The translations under genes were made by a program, and so were the position numbers. This document shows, piece by piece, positions 49,526 to 56,549 of a DNA stretch of 64,000 nt. The notes under the pieces are model-generated. The model ran no database searches. It was given only the letters and a program-made list of their open reading frames with translations, and had not been told where the DNA came from. Source of the DNA: CBINFS01 sp966250015. Lineage in GTDB: Bacteria > Bacteroidota > Rhodothermia > Rhodothermales > DASSAV01. Within the stretch, counting starts at the first letter, position 1; each line of letters begins with the position of its first letter. The stretch is taken from NCBI GenBank assembly GCA_966250015.1, contig CBINFS010000016.1:1-64000 (forward strand), read 5' to 3'.

Positions 49526-50500
49526 ATGGCTTTGACAACCGAAACTACTTCGGAGCAAAAAATAACGGCCCTGCGCCACCGCCACCTGTTAGGATTGGCC
49601 ACGTACGGTGCAGATGAGATCCAGTTGATTCTGGAAACGGCGCGACGTTTCCGTGAGGTTCTCGAAAGGCCGATCAAGCGGGTGCCGACCCTTCGCGGGG
49701 TCACCGTCGTCAATCTCTTCTTTGAAGCCTCCACCCGAACCCGCATCTCGTTCGAGCTTGCCGAAAAGCGCCTCTCTGCCGACACCGTCAACTTCAGCTC
49801 TGCGGGTTCCTCCGTGGTAAAAGGGGAGACGCTGAAGGATACCGCCCGCAACATCGAGGCGATGAAAATCGACATGGTGGTGATCCGTCACAGGTCGCCG
49901 GGCGCCGCGGCGTTCCTCACGAAGTGTGTCGACTCGGTCGTGCTGAATGCGGGGGACGGCGCACACGAGCATCCCACGCAAGCCCTGCTCGACCTCCTGA
50001 CCATCTCCGACCATTTTCCTAAGTTTGAGGGGCTGAACGTATCGATCATCGGCGACATCACGCATAGCCGTGTTGCCCGCTCGAACATTCACGGCCTGCG
50101 CGCGCTAGGCGCCAACGTAACCGTCTGCGGGCCGAAGACGATGATCCCGTACGGCATCGAAGAGATGGGGGTCAACGTGACGTACAGGCTGGACGAAGCC
50201 CTCGAAGGATGCGACGTCGCCATGGCCCTCCGCATCCAGCTCGAACGCCAGGAGGCCGGGCTCTTCCCAACCCTGCGTGAGTACCACGACCGGTTCGGCA
50301 TCCGGCTGGAACACATGGAGCGGTATCCCGACCTCATCGTCATGCATCCGGGGCCGATCAACCGGGGCGTCGAGCTGGCGAGCGAAGTGGCCGATCACGA
50401 ACGGGCTGTCATCCTGAATCAGGTGACGAACGGCGTCGCCGTCCGAATGGCCGCACTTTATCTCCTCTCCGGATTGCCTGAATCGGGTGTCGCAGGCTAG
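49526..50500 (+). CDS. pyrB: aspartate carbamoyltransferase catalytic subunit
   Basis: A 324-residue ATCase catalytic chain, which joins carbamoyl phosphate and aspartate in pyrimidine synthesis. LFFEASTRTRISFELAEKRL is the carbamoyl phosphate loop and HPTQALLDLLTISD and VMHPGPINRGVEL the other active-site parts. No pyrI or pyrC is adjacent. The stop codon TAG shares its G with the GTG start of the next gene (TAGTG), a tight coupling. Confidence 0.96.
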   Translation: MALTTETTSEQKITALRHRHLLGLATYGADEIQLILETARRFREVLERPIKRVPTLRGVTVVNLFFEASTRTRISFELAEKRLSADTVNFSSAGSSVVKGETLKDTARNIEAMKIDMVVIRHRSPGAAAFLTKCVDSVVLNAGDGAHEHPTQALLDLLTISDHFPKFEGLNVSIIGDITHSRVARSNIHGLRALGANVTVCGPKTMIPYGIEEMGVNVTYRLDEALEGCDVAMALRIQLERQEAGLFPTLREYHDRFGIRLEHMERYPDLIVMHPGPINRGVELASEVADHERAVILNQVTNGVAVRMAALYLLSGLPESGVAG

Positions 50501-51801
50501 TGGCGCGTAATAATCCTCTGCCCGTAACGACGGCGCCGGCCTTTGAGCACACCCTCCGGCGGTACGTGCGCGTCGCTACCGTCGTGATGGCCTTCATGCT
50601 GCTCGACGAGGTGCTGGCGCGTGTGCTGGAAACGGCTGACATCCGTTTCCCTTCTTCCGTCGCCGGCATGCTCCTGCTTTTCTTCGGCCTGTCTGCCCTC
50701 CACCGTCTTCGTCCAACTGCGGCCGATCGGCTGTATACCCTTGCGGAGCCGGGCGTCAGATTCCTCGGCCGTTGGATGGCGCTCTTTTTCGTGCCACCCC
50801 TCGTCGTGCTTCCCGTTGCCGCGCTGCCCGGGTCCGGCGATCTGTGGAAGCTGGGTGTCATCATGATGGCCGGATTCGTTTTTACCCTGACGACGACGGC
50901 GTGGATGGTGAAGGCGCTGTCCGGGAGGAAAATCGACGTGCCTCCTGAAGCCCTACCCGAACCCGACCGGAATGGCCCTCCGAAACGGTTACTCCTTTTC
51001 TGGGTCGGGACGGCGCTGATTTCAGCTCTCGCCTGGACTCATCTATCCGGTACGATCTGGGCTGTTTGCTTTTTCCTTTCGATCACTGTTGTGGGATTCC
51101 TTTTGGGGCTCTTTTTACAGCATCGCGCCGTCTCGAAGGGTCCACTACTCCTGATTACGTCCCGGCTTCTCCACCCCGTCGTCCTGTCGGCTGTGTTGGC
51201 CGCGGCCACGATTGAAGCTACCGGTTACTCCTACGCGTCTTACCTGAGACCGGATGTAAACGCATATGGCCCCGGAAACTTGCTCATGGCTCTTTTGAAT
51301 CCCGCCGTGATTGCACTCGGCTTTTTGCTTTACCGGGAGCGCATGCTGCTGATTCGGTTTGCCCGGGAGATTCTGGTGTCAATTGGCGTGGCTGCATTGC
51401 TTTCGCTCTTTACTGCCACCTTTGCCGCCAGGCTGCTGGCGGTCAGTACACCGTATGCCCTGGCTGTCATCCCGCGATCGGTCACCACTCCGATCGCCAT
51501 CCCCATCGCAGAAATTTTCGGAGCCAATCCCGGCATCACCGCCGCCTTTGTGGTGCTCACCGGCGTACTTGGAGCGATCTTCGGTCAGATGCTTTTAGAC
51601 TTCATCAGTAAGGAGAATCCGGTCGTGCGGGGTGCAGCCATGGGCGCTGCTTCTCACGGCATCGGCACCGCAGCACTCGTTTCAACCGAGCCTGCTTCGG
51701 CTGCCGTCTCCGGCGTCGCTTTCGCGCTCATGGGGGCAATCAGCTCCCTCGCGGTCAGCATTCCACCCGTTTTCGAAGCCTTGATTCGGATCGTGAGCTG
51801 A
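50500..51801 (+). CDS. fused LrgA-LrgB (CidA-CidB) membrane protein
   Basis: A 433-residue membrane protein in which both parts of the LrgAB system are joined. Residues of about 15-135 match CidA/LrgA (IRFPSSVAGMLLLFFGLSAL), and about 205-430 match LrgB (VIPRSVTTPIAIPIAEIFGA, RGAAMGAASHGIGTAAL). The best-known such fusion is the plant chloroplast glycolate/glycerate carrier PLGG1; separate bacterial LrgA and LrgB are tied to murein hydrolase control and pyruvate uptake. About 12 hydrophobic segments. Start GTG overlaps the pyrB stop by one base. Confidence 0.9.
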   Translation: MARNNPLPVTTAPAFEHTLRRYVRVATVVMAFMLLDEVLARVLETADIRFPSSVAGMLLLFFGLSALHRLRPTAADRLYTLAEPGVRFLGRWMALFFVPPLVVLPVAALPGSGDLWKLGVIMMAGFVFTLTTTAWMVKALSGRKIDVPPEALPEPDRNGPPKRLLLFWVGTALISALAWTHLSGTIWAVCFFLSITVVGFLLGLFLQHRAVSKGPLLLITSRLLHPVVLSAVLAAATIEATGYSYASYLRPDVNAYGPGNLLMALLNPAVIALGFLLYRERMLLIRFAREILVSIGVAALLSLFTATFAARLLAVSTPYALAVIPRSVTTPIAIPIAEIFGANPGITAAFVVLTGVLGAIFGQMLLDFISKENPVVRGAAMGAASHGIGTAALVSTEPASAAVSGVAFALMGAISSLAVSIPPVFEALIRIVS

Positions 51802-51826
51802 GTGTTACCCGTCGCGGTAGGCCTCG

Positions 51827-52336
51827 TCACGGTGTTGTGACCAACCCGGTGAGCGCCGAGACGAAGAAAAAAACGGCCAGACCGACGAGAAGCACGAGAG
51901 CTGTGACGACGGCCAGCAACGTGAACACGACCCGTCGGGTCGACGGAGGCTTCGGCGCACCCTGGACGCCCAGGTGCTCGTGAAGAAGGGCCACATTTCG
52001 TGCGTTGGCTTTCCACGCCATGTCGAAGACGTCGCCGAGGACGGGCACAAACCCGGCGACCGTTTCGAGCCCTGTATTGGCGAGCATTTGGAGCAGTTTT
52101 TTCTTTGGTATACCGTACCGGCTCGCCTCGTAGATGATGTATGCTGAGAGCGCAAGGCCTGTCGCGTCGCCCAGGCCGGGTATCAACCCGATCAGCGCGT
52201 CGAGGCCGATCCGGTAGCCGATGATTGGAATCCGAATCGAGTTGTCGAGCAGCCAGCTCAGCTTGTAAATGCGCTTCAGGGCGGCGTCGCTGCCGGGACG
52301 TGGCCGAACAGGCTCGAGTGTCGTCGTTTTCGCCAT
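51827..52336 (-). CDS. DUF4112 membrane protein
   Basis: A 169-residue protein of DUF4112. LSWLLDNSIRIPIIGYRIGL, DALIGLIPGLGDATGLALSA and TVAGFVPVLGDVFDMAWKAN are the family motifs, followed by a C-terminal membrane helix (VVFTLLAVVTALVLLVGLAV). The function is unknown. ATG 52336 is used; the frame upstream is open but has no family similarity. Confidence 0.88.
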   Translation of the reverse strand: MAKTTTLEPVRPRPGSDAALKRIYKLSWLLDNSIRIPIIGYRIGLDALIGLIPGLGDATGLALSAYIIYEASRYGIPKKKLLQMLANTGLETVAGFVPVLGDVFDMAWKANARNVALLHEHLGVQGAPKPPSTRRVVFTLLAVVTALVLLVGLAVFFFVSALTGLVTTP

Positions 52337-52735
52337 ACGGGAATTAAAAATCTGGGGTCGGAGGCAGACGTTAGTGTACGGCGCGTCCGGTTCGGTCGAT
52401 TTCTGCTTCGCCAATAAACGATTCCTCACCTGGAAAAAGTGCTTGGCGCCAAATCCGAGAGCACTTTTCGTTAGACCGGTCTGGCCGAGTAGGGTAGTAC
52501 GGTTGTTTTTCCGGTAAGCCGGCCGGCAACCCATACTTCCGGATCAACGTGTGTAACAGCGAGCTCCTTTTCGTGTACGTCGTCAAAAAGGTACACTGAA
52601 AGGGCTCCGGTGAATGGGAAATCACCGTCACGAGTCCTTGAGCCGTCAACCCTGGAATGGAAGGCAGCAGGCGAAAAAACAAATAGCCACGTGCCGTTAA
52701 GCACGTGGCCGTAACGGGAAGTTATCGGGAGGTCT
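52337..52735 (-). other. spacer between DUF4112 and SleB-like genes (399 nt)
   Basis: No gene is seen on either strand. It contains the terminator of the SleB-like gene (52672-52709) and, beyond it, a stretch at 52337-52670 without recognisable repeats or RNA genes. It presumably holds the DUF4112 promoter. Confidence 0.5.
52672..52709 (-). terminator. terminator of the SleB-like gene
   Basis: On the minus strand, GCCACGTGC and GCACGTGGC (52709-52701 and 52694-52686) form a perfect 9-bp stem with a 6-nt loop, followed by TATTTGTTTTTTCG. It stands 27 nt after the stop of the SleB-like gene. Confidence 0.85.
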
Positions 52736-53518
52736 TTAGCTTATCCCTTCGTAAAAGCGGAATCTCCGCTCGTCGAGTGCAAAATCACGGTTGGGGACGA
52801 CGTGGTCTTTCCCGTTCGCCCAGTCAGGCGCACTTTTTCCTACCATCGACTGTTCGCTGTAGAAGTGACGCGTTTTGATGGAGAAAGGACGATAGTAGGC
52901 CGGCAGCGTCCTCACGGCATACGCGATCGCCAGCGCCCTTTGCCATCCGGGATACTTGGACATCGGTGTAAGGTTCGAATAGAACCGTCTGGTGCTCGTT
53001 CCCTCGATGAACGCGCTGAACTGGTAGGGATCGAGGACGGCTTCCTGATAGGTGCTTTTGCCCCTGAAACGTGTCTCCACCCGGTTCCGTACGACCCAGG
53101 CCACAAGCTCCTGCTCTTCGGGGCGTTTGGTTTCGGAATAGATCGCACGTGCCAGCCAGATCGTCTCAGAATCGAGGTTTTTTAGCTGTGCGGGTTTAAG
53201 CAAGGGCAGGCGGTAGGCGTCGACGATGCCAACACGACCCGTAAACTTGCTTACTTCGAGGGTATCACTGGTATTGGCTGAGTCCGCCTGTACAGACGAC
53301 GAATCAGCGACATCGAACGCCCCCTTTTGACTGGTAGGGAGCATCACCGTACCCAGGCTCATCCCGAGCAAATCGCCGTCTGCGGTCATCGTCAGGAACA
53401 GTGCCATAATTGAAACTACAACGAGGCCGCCTGAGGCTCTTAATTGTCTGCCTGCCAGGCTGCACGTCGCACGGACAGTACGGACTATTGCGGCGCAGGT
53501 CTCGTTTAATTCAGGCAT
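52736..53518 (-). CDS. SleB-like cell-wall hydrolase
   Basis: A 260-residue protein with an N-terminal membrane anchor (about residues 30-50, GGLVVVSIMALFLTM) and a Hydrolase_2 (SleB) domain at about 130-250: WLARAIYSETKRPEEQELVA has the catalytic Glu, with VVRNRVETRFRGKSTYQEAV and DPYQFSAFI as in the family. In spore formers SleB cleaves cortex peptidoglycan; here it would act on the cell wall from the periplasm. The gene has its own terminator. Confidence 0.85.
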   Translation of the reverse strand: MPELNETCAAIVRTVRATCSLAGRQLRASGGLVVVSIMALFLTMTADGDLLGMSLGTVMLPTSQKGAFDVADSSSVQADSANTSDTLEVSKFTGRVGIVDAYRLPLLKPAQLKNLDSETIWLARAIYSETKRPEEQELVAWVVRNRVETRFRGKSTYQEAVLDPYQFSAFIEGTSTRRFYSNLTPMSKYPGWQRALAIAYAVRTLPAYYRPFSIKTRHFYSEQSMVGKSAPDWANGKDHVVPNRDFALDERRFRFYEGIS

Positions 53519-54072
53519 GTACGCTCTGCTTTCTGTGAAACGGACTGGGTCTAAATGCTGTTGGAAATGCGAAAGTTCGTAAACGTAACTAATTTAATAT
53601 CTTCGCAGTTCCATCTTCGTTACGTTTTATCCTCATTCGGCAACTCAAAGCGCTCCGCACGTCATAAAAACGGGCAAATCGCCCAATTATTGTGTTCTCG
53701 GATTAGGCTGGGCTGACTTCCATCCAGCCGGGCGGTTTGCGCACCTTGCAAACATAGATCGTGCCGACCTATCGGTTTGGCTTTGATCGGCTTAAGAAAA
53801 ACGTGTTGCGGCCGATGCTACTATATGAGGGTTGGGCATATCGCAAATCTCGGTCGCACGGTTGAGAAGAGCGGGTTTGGACGGACGCGAGTGGCGATTC
53901 GTGCTGAATCTTTCACGCTCATCAGGTCTAAGCTGCGTAGGTTTCTACCCCACAGGCAAGTTCGGTAAACCCTGACGAAACGGAAGATAGGACAACACTA
54001 ATTTCACTCGGATGTGGTTGTCAAACCGCAGCCGGCATTCGTGTGTCCAACTGAAGTTATCAGTACTGTTAT
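53519..54072 (+). other. gene-free stretch with hairpins (554 nt)
   Basis: No convincing gene. Two neighbouring stems are seen: GGCTGG (53706-53711) with CCAGCC (53724-53729), and GTTTGC (53735-53740) with GCAAAC (53748-53753). An AT-rich block at about 53590-53625 may be the promoter of the SleB-like gene. A 63-codon frame at 53777-53968 has no protein-like features. A small RNA is possible but not shown. Confidence 0.45.
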
Positions 54073-54279
54073 ATGAAAATCGGTTCGCGGAGCAGGCTCG
54101 CTCACGTCGACGACACCGCCCTGAAAATGGCGGTCGAGCATCATCGCCGGGCTGTCGACGCACTCGGCGACTTTTCTTTTGAAACCGCGATAACGACGTC
54201 GGAAGACCTGGTACGCCGGATGAAGTCGGATCTGTTCAAGCTCGAAAAGGAGCTCGAGCGGCGTGGGATTCAGGTGTGA
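54073..54279 (+). CDS. small hypothetical protein (68 aa)
   Basis: A 68-residue frame that looks like a helical protein: VDDTALKMAVEHHRRAVDAL and LVRRMKSDLFKLEKELERRG have a heptad-like pattern of charged and hydrophobic residues. No family is recognised. Its 3' end overlaps the convergent lnt gene by 44 nt, and no strong Shine-Dalgarno is seen, so it could still be a chance frame. Confidence 0.5.
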   Translation: MKIGSRSRLAHVDDTALKMAVEHHRRAVDALGDFSFETAITTSEDLVRRMKSDLFKLEKELERRGIQV

Positions 54280-55819
54280 CGTTATCCAAACGGACCGCCC
54301 GGCTCGCCCGAAATGCCATACCGGCAAGCACTACCATGCAAAGGATCGGATAAGCTGCCGGGTAGGTCGAATAGAAGGAGACGCCGGAAAACGACCGCAC
54401 CGGCGTAAGGATGACGTACTCATTTTCGGCGATGGGGTCCATTTCCCGGCCGAAGACATCGAAAACAGCGGTATAACCGCCGTTCGAGACACGAGCCGTA
54501 TACCTGCGATTCTCGATGCACCGGATCCTGGTGATACCGGCCAGCGAATTTTTGAATCCGTAATCCCCAAACCAGGACTCGAAGGCGAGGTGGACGAAGA
54601 CGCCGGCTCCTTTTCGGGTCATTGCCGCCCACAATTCTGGATAGTTCTGCTCGTGGCAAATCGGGGTGCCCAACCACGTGACGCCACCGGACTCCGATTC
54701 CCAGGGTAATAGCACGACCTCCTCACCCGGCGCCTTGTACTTCCTGCCCTTGCTTAGCTGTTCGACGAATTCCAACCTGTTCAGATATCGGTAAAAAGGC
54801 AGCGTTTCCCAGAAGGGAATCAGTTGGATCTTGTCATAGGACGGGGGAAGCCCGATCCGGTTTGAATCGACAGGAACGAGGATGCTCTGATTTGCCCATT
54901 CGCCGGTGTGAAGAGAAGGCCCCACCATGCCGGTGAGTAACGGGATACGCCAACGGTTTACGGCTCCAGCTAGCAGGTCTCGCATTTCCTGGTGGTCCCA
55001 TCCCGGACCGGCGATGGCTTCCGGCCACACGATAAGGTTTGGGTGAAACTGAGGATCAAGGTTTGCCAGCGCCCTGTCGGTTATGGCGAGGGTTTGTCGC
55101 GTAACGCTCAGATACTGCTCCGGCGTACCCTCGAAAGGGTCGTAATCGGTCCGTATCAATGCCATTTGAATGATACCGCCCCCCTGTCCACTCAGGCTTC
55201 GCTGCCGGATGGCGCCGTACAGGAGTGGTATCCCCAGCAACACGATGATGAGAAGCGCTCCGGGTTTCAGCAAAGACACTGAAAACCTGAAGTTGGAGCG
55301 TCTCAACAGAACGAAAACGCTGACGTTGACCAAGATTACCCAGCTCGTGATGCCCCAGACGCCAAAGAGGTCGGCAAACTGGATGAAGGAGAGGTTGCCG
55401 GCCTGCGTGTTACCGACGAAGAGGAAGCCAAGTGAGAGTGGTATTTTGTGGTAGAGCCACTCCCACAGAGGCCAGAAAAAAACGAGTGCGAAGAGCGCAA
55501 CGGGATATTCGAGCTTCTTCTTGACGGGATAAAGAAGCAAGAGCGGGACGGATTCGAGGAGTATTTCTTGGATTCCGGCTGCCCAGACCAGCGGTAAGAC
55601 CCTCTCCGGCGCCGCAAAAAACCACCACCAGCAGCCGATAACCGTAGCAATTGTCATATAGCCCAGCGCCCTCAGCAAATATTGGCCGGGCTCAGTCTGC
55701 CGTTCGAGTGCGGCGAAGAGCGGCACGAACGAAAACCACGCGAGAAACGAAAAAGGCCCCAGGTCGGCAAGCCACGACATTCCGTACGCCACCGCTCCCA
55801 GTATCCAGGGAGGAGGCAT
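54236..55819 (-). CDS. lnt: apolipoprotein N-acyltransferase
   Basis: A 527-residue inner-membrane enzyme that adds the third acyl chain to lipoproteins. About six N-terminal membrane segments, a periplasmic nitrilase-like domain, and a C-terminal membrane helix. The triad is visible: Glu in LIVWPEAIAGPG, Lys in SYDKIQLIPFWE and Cys in GTPICHEQNYPELW. ATG 55819 is chosen for length; the frame is open to 55903. It follows the second ECF sigma gene by 113 nt. Its substrates include the many lipoproteins of this window. Confidence 0.92.
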   Translation of the reverse strand: MPPPWILGAVAYGMSWLADLGPFSFLAWFSFVPLFAALERQTEPGQYLLRALGYMTIATVIGCWWWFFAAPERVLPLVWAAGIQEILLESVPLLLLYPVKKKLEYPVALFALVFFWPLWEWLYHKIPLSLGFLFVGNTQAGNLSFIQFADLFGVWGITSWVILVNVSVFVLLRRSNFRFSVSLLKPGALLIIVLLGIPLLYGAIRQRSLSGQGGGIIQMALIRTDYDPFEGTPEQYLSVTRQTLAITDRALANLDPQFHPNLIVWPEAIAGPGWDHQEMRDLLAGAVNRWRIPLLTGMVGPSLHTGEWANQSILVPVDSNRIGLPPSYDKIQLIPFWETLPFYRYLNRLEFVEQLSKGRKYKAPGEEVVLLPWESESGGVTWLGTPICHEQNYPELWAAMTRKGAGVFVHLAFESWFGDYGFKNSLAGITRIRCIENRRYTARVSNGGYTAVFDVFGREMDPIAENEYVILTPVRSFSGVSFYSTYPAAYPILCMVVLAGMAFRASRAVRLDNVTPESHAARAPFRA

Positions 55820-55932
55820 GATGACGTGGATGACCTTTCGGAAGCTGTACAAGGGCCGTGCAGCGTTTTTGATGCCGCGTAAACAATCTCTGCTTTCGCA
55901 CATCGCGCCGCGCCCGGAGTTCCCGCAAGTCC

Positions 55933-56517
55933 CTACGCCGCTTGATTCAGAGACAACACAATGGTGGGATCCTGTATCGCAGCCAGGCGATTGCGCATTT
56001 CGGAAAGGACGAGGATGATGTGCCGGTTTACCGTGGCAGGGGAGAGCTTCATCACCTTACTGATCTGGTGGTGGTTCAAGCCGTGGATACGGCTGAGTAT
56101 AAAGGCCTCGCGCCGCCTGACGGGCAATCGGTCGATCCAGGAAAGGAAGCACGTATGGAGCATTTCTGCCTCCAGACGATCCTCGACGCTGTGGCTCTCC
56201 GAATCGATCGCTTCTTCCTCTTCGAGTGGATCGACGAAGTGAGATTCGAATCGCTGGTAGTTCAAAACCCGATTTCGAACCATCGTGTAGAGCAACGCCT
56301 TGAGCGAGCGGTCTGGATCGATCGTCTCACGCACGTACCATAGCTTGAGGAAGACGTCCTGCACCACGTCGCGGGCCGCATCCTCCGACCGCGTGAGATT
56401 CCACGCATACTGGAGCAGCGGGCGGTACGTGAGGCGGTACAACCGGGCGAAAGCCGAACGGTCAGAATCCCGAAGACGTTTAGCCAGGCCGGTATATTCG
56501 TCGCAGGGTTCACTCAT
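55933..56517 (-). CDS. ECF sigma factor, FecI-like (second of the operon)
   Basis: A 194-residue ECF sigma factor. Region 2: FARLYRLTYRPLLQYAWNLT, DAARDVVQDVFLKLW; region 4: LPVRRREAFILSRIHGLNHH and ISKVMKLSPATVNRHI. ATG 56517 gives MSEPCDEYTGLAKRLRD. It is 32 nt downstream of the STN receptor gene, last in a seven-gene minus-strand operon that starts with a different ECF sigma factor and FecR. No anti-sigma gene follows it; it may share FecR or be controlled by transcription alone. Confidence 0.9.
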   Translation of the reverse strand: MSEPCDEYTGLAKRLRDSDRSAFARLYRLTYRPLLQYAWNLTRSEDAARDVVQDVFLKLWYVRETIDPDRSLKALLYTMVRNRVLNYQRFESHFVDPLEEEEAIDSESHSVEDRLEAEMLHTCFLSWIDRLPVRRREAFILSRIHGLNHHQISKVMKLSPATVNRHIILVLSEMRNRLAAIQDPTIVLSLNQAA

Positions 56518-56549
56518 GACTGCTACCACTAAAGCTTTCCAACACTTGT

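Noticed and set aside
53777..53968. 63-codon frame in the 53.5-54.1 kb spacer
   Set aside because: Arg/Cys-rich without a domain; no ribosome-binding site.
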